This document shows, piece after piece, positions 6,698 through 12,806 of a stretch of 13,753 nucleotides of DNA (position 1 is the first letter of the stretch; each line of letters opens with the position of its first letter). The DNA is from JAEKLB01 sp050249235 (GTDB lineage: Bacteria > Actinomycetota > Acidimicrobiia > Acidimicrobiales > CADCSY01): NCBI GenBank assembly GCA_050249235.1, contig JBFWQW010000076.1, positions 1-13,753 on the forward strand. Reading direction: 5' to 3'. Both the position numbers and the translations under genes were made by a program. The notes beneath the pieces were generated by a model. The model was not told the DNA's origin. It worked only from the letters and a program-made list of their open reading frames with translations, and searched no databases.

Positions 6698-7321
6698 TCA
6701 GCCGACGATGGCGCGACCGACGCGGACCATGGTGGCGCCCTCCGCCACGGCGTCCTCGAGGTCGTCGCTCATGCCCATGCACCGCTCGGCCAGACCCAGG
6801 CGGTCGGCCAGGGCCGCCAGCGCCCGGAAGGGCGCCCGGCCCGATCCGACGACCGTCGGTCCGGCCATCAGGCCGAGCACCACGAGTCCCGAACCGGTGG
6901 CCAGCTCGACCAGCTCGGGGACCCGGGCGGGGTCGCACCCACCCCTCGCCGGGTCACCGGTGACGTCCACCTGGACGAGGATCCGGGCGCCTGGCACCTG
7001 CCGGGCGAGCTCGTCCACGAGGCGGGGCCGGTCGACGCTCTGCCAGACGTCGACGACGCCGCCGAGGGCGCGGACCTTGTTGGTCTGGAGGCGGCCGATG
7101 AAGTGCCAGGTGGGCCGGGTCTCGAGCCCGGCCGCCGTGGCCAGCAGCTCTCGGGCGTAGCTGCCGCCGACGTCGTGCACCCCGGCCCGGACCACGGCGT
7201 CGACGACCGCGGGCGGCGCGCCCTTGACGGCGGCCAGGAGGCGGACGCCCGCCCCACCGGCGGCCTCGATCCGGGCCCGCACCGCCGCCACCCGGTCGGC
7301 GACCTCGTCGGGCGCTACCAC
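6698..7321 (-). CDS. yggS: YggS/PROSC-family pyridoxal-phosphate homeostasis protein
   Basis: YggS-type proteins are PLP-binding, alanine-racemase-fold (single TIM-barrel) proteins that control free PLP and amino-acid balance; they are not known enzymes. The 207-residue product shows the PLP lysine (Lys33 in LLAAVKGAP, the place of the usual AVSKTK), WHFIGRLQTNKV (72-83), the Q-V-D-V strand (117-120), and the C-terminal phosphate-binding block MGMSDDLEDAV...TMVRVGRAIVG. Two family positions differ: GENY is replaced by GGSY (52-55) and the Ser before MGMS is Cys181. The start is uncertain: a GTG at 7321 is the first reasonable one, has no Shine-Dalgarno sequence, and gives a slightly short N-terminus. 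The gene sits between pgeF and sepF, its usual place in Gram-positive dcw clusters. Confidence 0.9.
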   Translation of the reverse strand: MVAPDEVADRVAAVRARIEAAGGAGVRLLAAVKGAPPAVVDAVVRAGVHDVGGSYARELLATAAGLETRPTWHFIGRLQTNKVRALGGVVDVWQSVDRPRLVDELARQVPGARILVQVDVTGDPARGGCDPARVPELVELATGSGLVVLGLMAGPTVVGSGRAPFRALAALADRLGLAERCMGMSDDLEDAVAEGATMVRVGRAIVG

Positions 7322-7351
7322 GGGCGGCGGGGGTCGAGGTGCCCGGGCCGG

Positions 7352-7404
7352 CCGGACCGGGTGCAGCCGCGGCCGCCCCGGGGCTTCGGCGGCACCCGGT
7401 CCGG
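7352..7404 (-). other. Large inverted repeat in the pgeF-yggS gap
   Basis: Thirteen-base perfect arms CCGGACCGGGTGC (7352-7364) and GCACCCGGTCCGG (7392-7404) enclose 27 bases that include the smaller palindrome GCCCCGGGGC. The RNA on the minus strand could form a very stable branched hairpin 45 bases after the pgeF stop and 31 bases before the yggS start. It may be a terminator without T-run or a leader element for yggS. Confidence 0.55.
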
Positions 7405-7411
7405 GGCAGCT

Positions 7412-7431
7412 CCGGTGCCGGTGCCGGTGCC
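7412..7431. repeat. CCGGTG hexanucleotide repeat in the pgeF-yggS gap
   Basis: About three and a third copies of CCGGTG lie just downstream of pgeF, outside any credible coding frame. It is the same unit as in the lspA tail. Confidence 0.65.
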
Positions 7432-7448
7432 AGCGCCGCCGGCGAACG

Positions 7449-8087
7449 TCACGCCAGCCATGCCACCACCGCCTGGCGGGACCGGTCACCCCGGGCCCGG
7501 TGCGACCACCACGGCCCGCCGCAGGCCGTGCAGCCGCCTTCGACGGCGACCTCGGCGACGCCCGCCGCGGCCAGGGCGGCGACGACCGACGCCCGGAGGT
7601 CGAGGGCGGGGCGGCCCGCGGCGGTGAGGCTCCGGGCGGCGGGCCCGACGGCGGCGACGACCCGGTCGAGGTCGTCGGCGCCGAACTCGTAGCACTCGGG
7701 CCCGATGCAGGGCCCGACCACGGCCCGCGCCGGACCGCCGTCCAGCGCCCGCAGGGCCGCCACCGCGGCCGGCACGACGCCGGCCAGCAGGCCCCGCCAG
7801 CCCACGTGGACGGCGCCGACGGCCCCGGCCGCCAGCAGCGCCACCGGGGCGCAGTCGGCAACTTGCACGGCCACCGCCGCGCCCGGGGCCGCGGTCACGA
7901 CCGCGTCGGCGCGGCGGCCGGCGCCCTCGCCCGGCCGGCGGGCGACCACGACCCCGGCCCCGTGCTCCTGACGAAGCCAGGTCCAGGGCAGGTCGACGAC
8001 CGCCCGGCGGCGGCCGGCCACGCCGTCCGAACCGACGGCCAGGTCGCCGTCCCCCACCGTGGTGAACCTGTAGCGCGCCGTGGTCAC
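7449..8087 (-). CDS. pgeF: PgeF/YfiH-family peptidoglycan editing factor (multicopper-oxidase-like, DUF152)
   Basis: PgeF of E. coli removes wrongly incorporated L-Ser from UDP-MurNAc and so protects peptidoglycan composition; relatives have purine nucleoside phosphorylase or laccase-like activity. The 212-residue protein carries the family metal/active-site residues: QEHG (His42), ADC (Cys79) and HVGWRG (His94), then GPCIGPECYEFG (125-136) and the terminal CTAC...WWSHRARGDRSRQ block. It is shorter than the usual 240-270 residues because the N-terminus is compact. The GTG start at 8087 has GGAGG 7-8 bases upstream. It follows ftsZ by 84 bases with a strong hairpin between them. Position after ftsZ is standard for actinobacteria and fits a role beside MurC, which makes UDP-MurNAc-L-Ala. 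Confidence 0.92.
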   Translation of the reverse strand: MTTARYRFTTVGDGDLAVGSDGVAGRRRAVVDLPWTWLRQEHGAGVVVARRPGEGAGRRADAVVTAAPGAAVAVQVADCAPVALLAAGAVGAVHVGWRGLLAGVVPAAVAALRALDGGPARAVVGPCIGPECYEFGADDLDRVVAAVGPAARSLTAAGRPALDLRASVVAALAAAGVAEVAVEGGCTACGGPWWSHRARGDRSRQAVVAWLA

Positions 8088-8093
8088 GCCGCC

Positions 8094-8099
8094 ACCTCC
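8094..8099 (-). promoter_or_regulatory. Ribosome-binding site supporting the pgeF GTG start
   Basis: GGAGGT lies 6 bases upstream of the pgeF GTG codon and decides the start in a frame where no ATG is available. Confidence 0.65.
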
Positions 8100-8120
8100 G
8101 CCCGACCGCGTCCCGTTCTC

Positions 8121-8157
8121 TGTCGACGGAGCCGGGATCGTTCCGGCTCCGTCGACA
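8121..8157 (-). terminator. 15-bp perfect hairpin downstream of ftsZ
   Basis: TGTCGACGGAGCCGG (8121-8135) and CCGGCTCCGTCGACA (8143-8157) are perfect reverse complements with a 7-base loop. The structure begins 14 bases after the ftsZ stop. No T-run follows on either strand, so it is either an actinobacterial-style terminator, a partial attenuator, or an mRNA 3' stabiliser separating ftsZ from pgeF. Confidence 0.65.
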
Positions 8158-8171
8158 AGGAACGGCGGGGG

Positions 8172-9242
8172 TCAGCGCAGGAAGGAGGGGACGTCGAAGT
8201 CGTCGTCGTCGCCGAGGTCCTCGAGGTCGTCCTCGAAGCCGAGCCCGCTGTCGTCGACGGCGACGCCGGCCGAGGTGGGAACGGCCGGGCGGCCCTCGTC
8301 CCAGCGGTCGAAGCCGGCGGCGATGACGGTGACGCGGACCTCGTCGCCCATGGCGTCGTCGACGACCGTGCCGAAGATGATGTTGGCGTCCGGGTGGGCG
8401 ACGGCATGGACGATCTCGGCCGCCTCGTTCACCTCGAACAGGCCGAGGTCGCTGCCGCCGGCGATCGACAGGAGGATGCCGCGGGCGCCCTCGATCGACG
8501 CCTCGAGCAGCGGGCTCGAGATGGCGGCCCGGGCCGCGGCCACGGCCCGGCCCTCGCCGCTCCCGTGGCCGATGCCCATGAGCGCCGACCCGGCGTTGCT
8601 CATGATCATCTTCACGTCGGCGAAGTCGGTGTTGATGAGGCCCGGGGTGGTGATCAGCTCCGTGATGCCCTGGACGCCCTGGAGCAGGACCTCGTCGGCC
8701 ATCTTGAAGGCGTTGATCATCGAGGTCTTCTCGTTCGACACGGTGAGCAGCCGGTCGTTCGGGATGACGATGAGGGTGTCGACCTTCTCCTTCAGGCGCT
8801 GGATGCCCTGCTCGGCCTGCACGGCCCGGCGCCGGCCCTCGAACCCGAAGGGCCGGGTGCAGATGCCGACGGTGAGGGCGCCGAGACCCCGGGCCACCTC
8901 GGCCACCACGGGCGCGCCGCCGGTCCCGGTGCCGCCGCCCTCGCCGGCGGTGATGAACACCATGTCAGAGCCCTGGAGCGCCTCTTCGATGTCGGTGCGG
9001 TGGTCGTCGGCGGCCTGGCGGCCGACGTCGGGGTCGGAGCCGGCGCCGAGACCCCGGGTGACGTCCTGGCCGATGTCGAGCTTCAGCTCGGCGTCGCTCA
9101 TGAGCAACGCCTGGGCGTCGGTGTTGATGGCGATGAACTCGACGCCCTTCAGGCCGGCGTCGATCATCCGGTTCACGGCGTTGACGCCGCCCCCGCCGAT
9201 GCCGACGACCTTGATCACGGCCAGGTAGTTCTGCGGCGCCAT
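8172..9242 (-). CDS. ftsZ: Cell division GTPase FtsZ
   Basis: FtsZ is the tubulin-like GTPase that forms the cytokinetic ring. The 356-residue product shows KVVGIGGGGVNAVNRM (11-26), the tubulin signature GGGTGTGG (102-109), the sugar/phosphate-binding RPFGFEG region (130-136) and the catalytic T7 loop NTDFAD (204-209). After the GTPase core (to about 311) there is a short acidic linker (about 34 residues) and the C-terminal peptide DDDDFDVPSFLR (345-356), the site bound by SepF. The ATG at 9242 gives the classic MAPQNYLAVIKVVG beginning. The AGGAG ribosome site (9260-9256) is 13 bases away, longer than usual. An in-frame open stretch extends upstream to an ATG at 9374 but has no conserved sequence. 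ftsZ has its own promoter-like region in the 369-base gap after ftsQ, so it can be expressed apart from murC-murB-ftsQ. Confidence 0.98.
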   Translation of the reverse strand: MAPQNYLAVIKVVGIGGGGVNAVNRMIDAGLKGVEFIAINTDAQALLMSDAELKLDIGQDVTRGLGAGSDPDVGRQAADDHRTDIEEALQGSDMVFITAGEGGGTGTGGAPVVAEVARGLGALTVGICTRPFGFEGRRRAVQAEQGIQRLKEKVDTLIVIPNDRLLTVSNEKTSMINAFKMADEVLLQGVQGITELITTPGLINTDFADVKMIMSNAGSALMGIGHGSGEGRAVAAARAAISSPLLEASIEGARGILLSIAGGSDLGLFEVNEAAEIVHAVAHPDANIIFGTVVDDAMGDEVRVTVIAAGFDRWDEGRPAVPTSAGVAVDDSGLGFEDDLEDLGDDDDFDVPSFLR

Positions 9243-9387
9243 GGTGATCTGCTTTCTCCTACGTGAGACCCGGCGCTCCTGCGCAGGGACCGGCACGACG
9301 ACACCGGGAACGACACCGGAAACGTGGAAGGGGCCGGGCGAACCCCGCAGGATCCGACCCGGCCTCAACCTCATGTCCAGCTCGAGG

Positions 9388-9420
9388 TCGAGCACGGATG
9401 CTCGATCTCGATGTCGAGAT
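9388..9420. promoter_or_regulatory. Paired inverted repeats in the ftsZ leader
   Basis: ATCTCGA-TG-TCGAGAT (9405-9420) is a perfect inverted repeat with 7-base arms, typical of a dimeric regulator site. Sharing base 9405 with it is a second one, TCGAGCA-CGGA-TGCTCGA (9388-9405), with 7-base arms and a 4-base loop. They lie about 13-45 bases downstream of the predicted ftsZ transcription start, so they could be an operator or two small RNA stem-loops. Confidence 0.5.
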
Positions 9421-9439
9421 GCTGTAAAGATCGAGTCGG

Positions 9440-9468
9440 ACGGTAGGCCACCCACCCCGGGGGGTCAA
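9440..9468 (-). promoter_or_regulatory. Sigma-70-type promoter of ftsZ
   Basis: On the minus strand TTGACC (9468-9463) and TACCGT (9445-9440) are separated by exactly 17 bases, a good match to the actinobacterial housekeeping consensus. The predicted start of transcription is near 9433, giving a leader of about 190 bases before the ftsZ ATG. Confidence 0.65.
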
Positions 9469-9526
9469 GCGAGCGGGTCGGGTCGCGCCCTGGGCCGGCT
9501 GGCGCCGGTCGGGGTCGGGGCCGGGC

Positions 9527-9565
9527 CGGCATCCCGACCCGCTGGCGGGGTCGGTGCCGATGCCG
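9527..9565 (-). terminator. Bipartite hairpin downstream of ftsQ
   Basis: An inner 7-bp stem CCGACCC/GGGTCGG (9534-9540 with 9548-9554, 7-base loop) is enclosed, after a 4-base one-sided bulge, by an outer 7-bp stem CGGCATC/GATGCCG (9527-9533 with 9559-9565). It lies about 47-85 bases after the ftsQ stop and upstream of the ftsZ promoter, and has no T-run. Confidence 0.45.
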
Positions 9566-9611
9566 CCTTCGGGCAGATGCCACCCGCCCCGCGGACCATT
9601 CGCCCGGCTGC

Positions 9612-10421
9612 TCACCGCCGGGTCACCACGGGCGCGTTCGGCACCCGCACGTCGACGGCCGTCACCCCCGCCAGGTCCACCTGGTCGAGCACCGTCGCGA
9701 CGGCGAGCCACTTGCGCTCCAGCTGGTCGGGGGGACCGAGCCGCACGGTCGCCTCCGACGCGTCGGGCAGGCGCACCGTCGCCTCGACCGCCGGCGCCTC
9801 CCCGCCCGCCGCCAGGCGCAGCGACACGACCCGATCGACGACCGCGCCCGGCACCGAGCCGGCGACCGCCAGCAGCGGCCGGGTCCAGCCCGGTGCCCGC
9901 TCGCCCAGCGCCGGGACCAGGGGGTCTGCCTGGAGGCGGACGATCCACCCGGGGACGTCGGCGGTCAGACCGGCCTGCCAGCCATCGGCGTCGAGGAACA
10001 CCCAGCCCCCGCCGACAACCGGCGCGGCCGCGACGGCCCGGCGCTCGACCACGGCGATGCGCAACGTGCCCGGCCACGACCGGCGGACGGTCGCCCGGGC
10101 CACCCAGGGGAGCTCGCCGACCCGGCCGGCCACCTCGCCGAGGGGCACGCCCGCCAGCCGGTCGCCCCGCCGAACGCCGCTGGCCGCCACCACCGCCTCG
10201 TCGCCGGTGAGGTTGGCGCCCGACACGGCCACCCGGTCGACGTCGAGCAGGGGCGAGCGCAGGGCCGCCAGCCCCAGCACCACCAGCCCGACGGCACCGC
10301 CGAGGGCACCGAGGCGGCGGAGCCGGCGCCGCCCGGCCCGGCGCCGAACCTCGATGCGGCGGGCCCGGATGCGGGGGTCGATGGGAGGCACGGTCGCCGG
10401 CTCCTCGAGCGTCTCCGTCAA
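9612..10421 (-). CDS. ftsQ: Cell division protein FtsQ/DivIB
   Basis: FtsQ is a bitopic divisome protein that links early and late division proteins. The 269-residue product has a Pro/Arg-rich cytoplasmic N-terminus (1-37), one membrane segment (about 38-54, LGALGGAVGLVVLGLAA), a POTRA domain starting at LLDVDRVAVSGAN (58-70) with the LPWVARATVRRSWPGTLRIAVVER stretch reaching residue 127 (see positions 104-127), and a beta-rich FtsQ domain to the end (GPPDQLERKWLAV, 229-241). The assigned start is a TTG at 10421 that overlaps the murB stop (TTGA). A GTG at 10391 (residue 11) has GGAG 9 bases upstream and is a fair alternative that would leave the membrane and POTRA parts unchanged. It is the last gene of the tightly packed murC-murB-ftsQ unit. 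Confidence 0.93.
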   Translation of the reverse strand: MTETLEEPATVPPIDPRIRARRIEVRRRAGRRRLRRLGALGGAVGLVVLGLAALRSPLLDVDRVAVSGANLTGDEAVVAASGVRRGDRLAGVPLGEVAGRVGELPWVARATVRRSWPGTLRIAVVERRAVAAAPVVGGGWVFLDADGWQAGLTADVPGWIVRLQADPLVPALGERAPGWTRPLLAVAGSVPGAVVDRVVSLRLAAGGEAPAVEATVRLPDASEATVRLGPPDQLERKWLAVATVLDQVDLAGVTAVDVRVPNAPVVTRR

Positions 10422-11395
10422 CCCTCGACCTCAGCAAGAGGTAAAGGGTCGGGTGCCGACGGCGGGTCGAAGCCGACCAGGCGCAGCTCGGTCTCGAGCC
10501 GGATGCCGGTGGCGGCCGCGACGCGGGCCCGCACGACCTCGATCAGCGCCCGGACGTCGTCCGCCGAGCCCCCCGGGTCGGCCTGGATGAAGTTGGCGTG
10601 CTTCGGCGACACCTGCGCCGTCCCCCACCGCAGCCCCCGGCAGCCGGCCGCCTCGACCAGCCGGCCGGCGCTGTCCCCCGGCGGGTTCGTGAAGACCGAG
10701 CCGGCGTTCTGGCCGCCGGGCTGGTTGGCCCGCCGCCAGGTGACGATCTCGGCGATGGCGGCCGCCGAGACCTCGGGGTCGCCGGGCCGGAGCTCGAAGC
10801 GGGCGGCCACGACCACCTGCGACGGGCCGAGCGCCGATCGGCGGTAGCCGAGCGCGAGGTCGCCGGCGGACATCGACCCATCCTCCCCCGTCGCCAGGTC
10901 GACGACGCGGACCTCCCGGAGGGTGGCGGCCACGTCCGAGCCGTGGCCGCCGGCGTTCATCCGCACCGCGCCACCGACCGATCCCGGCACCCCGACGGCC
11001 CACTCCAGGCCGGTGAGCCCGGCGCCGGCCGTGGCACGGGCCAGGACGGGCAGCGACACCGCGCCCCCGGCCTCGACCATGGCCCTTCCCGACCCCGACC
11101 CCGACCCCGGCTCGACCGAGATCTCGGCGAAGCCCCCGCCGAGCAAGACGGCCAGCCCGTCGAAGCCGGCGTCGGCCACCAAGAGGTTCGAGCCCCGCCC
11201 GACCACCAGCACGTCGATCCCGGCGCTGGCCACCGCCGCGGCCACCCGGCCCAGGTCGGCCTCGCCGGCCACCTCCACCAGCAACCGGGCCCGGCCACCG
11301 ACCCGGTAGGTGGTGCGGGCCCCGAGGGGCTCGTCCCACCGGGCCAGGCCGCCGAGCCGGCCGGCCACGGCCTCGATCGGGGCCGGGGTGCTCAC
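10418..11395 (-). CDS. murB: UDP-N-acetylenolpyruvoylglucosamine reductase MurB
   Basis: MurB reduces UDP-GlcNAc-enolpyruvate to UDP-MurNAc using FAD and NADPH in the cytoplasm. The 325-residue protein has the FAD-binding half with TTYRVGG (28-34), VVGRGSNLLVAD (64-75) and GLEWAVGVPGSVGGAVRMNAG (129-149), and the substrate half with GYRRS (183-187, catalytic-site Arg185), AGSVFTNP (231-238, catalytic Ser233), WGTAQVSPKHANFI (257-270) and the terminal LETELRLVG (300-308, with the catalytic Glu). A Gly-Ser insert at 97-103 is encoded by a GACCCC hexanucleotide repeat. The GTG start overlaps the murC stop by 4 bases (GTGA), and the stop overlaps the ftsQ TTG start, so the three genes are translationally coupled. 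Confidence 0.97.
   Translation of the reverse strand: MSTPAPIEAVAGRLGGLARWDEPLGARTTYRVGGRARLLVEVAGEADLGRVAAAVASAGIDVLVVGRGSNLLVADAGFDGLAVLLGGGFAEISVEPGSGSGSGRAMVEAGGAVSLPVLARATAGAGLTGLEWAVGVPGSVGGAVRMNAGGHGSDVAATLREVRVVDLATGEDGSMSAGDLALGYRRSALGPSQVVVAARFELRPGDPEVSAAAIAEIVTWRRANQPGGQNAGSVFTNPPGDSAGRLVEAAGCRGLRWGTAQVSPKHANFIQADPGGSADDVRALIEVVRARVAAATGIRLETELRLVGFDPPSAPDPLPLAEVEG
11091..11110. repeat. GACCCC hexanucleotide repeat inside murB
   Basis: About three copies of GACCCC are read on the minus strand as alternating Gly-Ser codons in a surface-loop position of MurB between two conserved blocks. Unit changes would be in frame. Confidence 0.7.
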
Positions 11396-12777
11396 CCCCT
11401 GGCCGCCAGCAGCTCGTCGGGCAGGGTGGTGAGGTCGCCGGCGTTGAGCGTGAGGCACAGGTCGCCGGGCCGCAGCTCGGCCTCCAGCCAGGCCTTCACC
11501 TCGGCCCGGGTGGGCAGCCAGGCCACGGCCGCGTCGGGGTGGGCACTTACCACGGCGTCGACGATGAGGCGGCCCGTCACCCCCGGGATGGCGACCTGGC
11601 CGACCGGCACGTAGACGTCGGTGACGGCGAGGACGTCGGCGTCGACGAACGCGTCGGCGAAGTCCCGCCAGAGGTCGCGGATGCGGGTCGGCCGGTGGGG
11701 CTGGAAGACGCAGACGACCCGGTCCCAGCCGCCGGCCCGGGCCGCGGCGAGCACCGACGCCACCTCGGCCGGGAGGTGGTCGTAGGAGTCGACGAAGGTG
11801 ACGCCCCCGGCCCGGCCCCGCCGCTCGAAGCGCCGGGCCACCCCGCCGAAGGCGGCCACGCCGGCCTCCACCAGCCGGGGTGGCACGCCGAGCTCCAGGG
11901 CCACCACGGCCGAGGCGGCGGCGTTGCGCACGTTGTGCCGGCCGGGCGCCGGCGTCCACAGCGACAGCGCCGCCTCGCCGTGGCGCAGGCGGAACCGGGT
12001 GCCCCCTTCCGATGGCTCGTCGCCGTCGATGCGGGCCACGGCTGCAGGGTCGAACCCGTAGGTGACGCATCCGCCCACGGCGGCGGCGACCGCGGCCGCG
12101 CCCGGGTCGTCGGCGCAGACCACGCGGGGGCCGGGCGCGTCGGCCACGAACCGCCGGTAGCCCTCGACCAGGGCGTCGAAGCTGCCCCAGTGGTCGAGGT
12201 GGTCGGGCTCGACGTTGGTGACGACGACGGCCTCGGGACCGAGCTCGAGGAAGGTGCCGTCGCTCTCGTCGGCCTCGACCACGAGCCACTCGCCCGGTAC
12301 CCAGGCCGCTCCGGTGCCGAGGCCCGAGACCAGGCCGCCGACCAGGAACGACGGCGTCCACCGTGGATCGGCGAGGCCGGCGTGGTGCAGGAGCGTGGCG
12401 AGCATCGCCGACGTGGAGGTCTTGCCGTGGGCGCCGGCCACCGCCACGGTGCGGCGCAGGGCGCACAGCGCGGCCAGCACCTCGGCCCGGCGCACCACGG
12501 GCACGCCGGCGGCCCGAGCCGCGGCCAGCTCCGGGTCGTCCGCCGGCACCGCCGTCGACGCCGCCACCAGGTCGACGCCGGCCAGGCCGGCGGGGTCGTG
12601 GCCCACCCACGTCCTGGCGCCCCGGGCGGCCAGGCGGTCCAGCACCGCCGACGGGACCGCGTCGCTGCCGCTGACCGTGTGGCCCATGGCCAGCAGCGTC
12701 TCGCCGATCGACCCCATCACCGATCCCCCGGCGCCCACCACGTGGACACGGCGGGGCAACGAGAGGTCCGGGACCAC
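11392..12777 (-). CDS. murC: UDP-N-acetylmuramate--L-alanine ligase MurC
   Basis: MurC adds L-Ala to UDP-MurNAc with ATP, the first step of stem-peptide synthesis. The 461-residue protein shows the three Mur-ligase domains: the UDP-binding Rossmann part with VHVVGAGGSVMGSIGETL (11-28) and VSGSD (35-39); the ATPase with AGAHGKTSTSAML (114-126), EADESDGTFLELG (168-180) and TNVEPDHLDHWG (187-198); and the C-terminal part with GRHNVRNAAAS (279-289), FVDSYDHLPAEV (328-339), FQPHRPTR (358-365) and LNAGDL (444-449). Several signatures differ from the textbook enzyme: GTHGKTTT reads GAHGKTST, and DDYAHHPTE reads DSYDHLPAE. The GTG start at 12777 is the best available but GAGG is only one base away from it, so the start is uncertain. 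It is the first minus-strand gene, back to back with murG. Confidence 0.93.
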   Translation of the reverse strand: MVPDLSLPRRVHVVGAGGSVMGSIGETLLAMGHTVSGSDAVPSAVLDRLAARGARTWVGHDPAGLAGVDLVAASTAVPADDPELAAARAAGVPVVRRAEVLAALCALRRTVAVAGAHGKTSTSAMLATLLHHAGLADPRWTPSFLVGGLVSGLGTGAAWVPGEWLVVEADESDGTFLELGPEAVVVTNVEPDHLDHWGSFDALVEGYRRFVADAPGPRVVCADDPGAAAVAAAVGGCVTYGFDPAAVARIDGDEPSEGGTRFRLRHGEAALSLWTPAPGRHNVRNAAASAVVALELGVPPRLVEAGVAAFGGVARRFERRGRAGGVTFVDSYDHLPAEVASVLAAARAGGWDRVVCVFQPHRPTRIRDLWRDFADAFVDADVLAVTDVYVPVGQVAIPGVTGRLIVDAVVSAHPDAAVAWLPTRAEVKAWLEAELRPGDLCLTLNAGDLTTLPDELLAARG

Positions 12778-12806
12778 GCCTCGAAGCGTGCCAGACTCCC
12801 AGCCGG
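12778..12806. promoter_or_regulatory. 29-base divergent gap between murC and murG
   Basis: If both assigned starts are right, only 29 bases separate two divergent genes. No promoter hexamers or ribosome site can be seen in it. Promoters must lie inside the opposite gene, or murG begins further in, at the GTG 12882. Confidence 0.4.

Larger units (their letters stand above)
9243..9611. other. 369-base non-coding region between ftsQ and ftsZ
   Basis: No credible gene is seen here. Reading toward ftsZ it holds a stem-loop after ftsQ (9565-9527), a promoter-like pair (9468-9440), two adjacent small inverted repeats (9420-9388), a 10-base direct repeat with 12-base period (ACGACACCGG at 9298 and 9310), a CCTGCGCAGG palindrome (9278-9287) and the ftsZ ribosome site. 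The region therefore looks like a terminator plus promoter plus long leader. Confidence 0.7.

Noticed and set aside
7352..7404. Insertion-sequence end or miniature transposable element
   Set aside because: Inverted arms are present but there is no target-site duplication, no transposase and no second copy in the window.
7224..9266. 680-codon open frame on the plus strand
   Set aside because: Antisense shadow of ftsZ, pgeF and yggS; no recognisable domain.
9612..9700. ftsA between ftsQ and ftsZ
   Set aside because: The gap is non-coding and no FtsA motif is seen; absence of ftsA is normal for actinobacteria with SepF.
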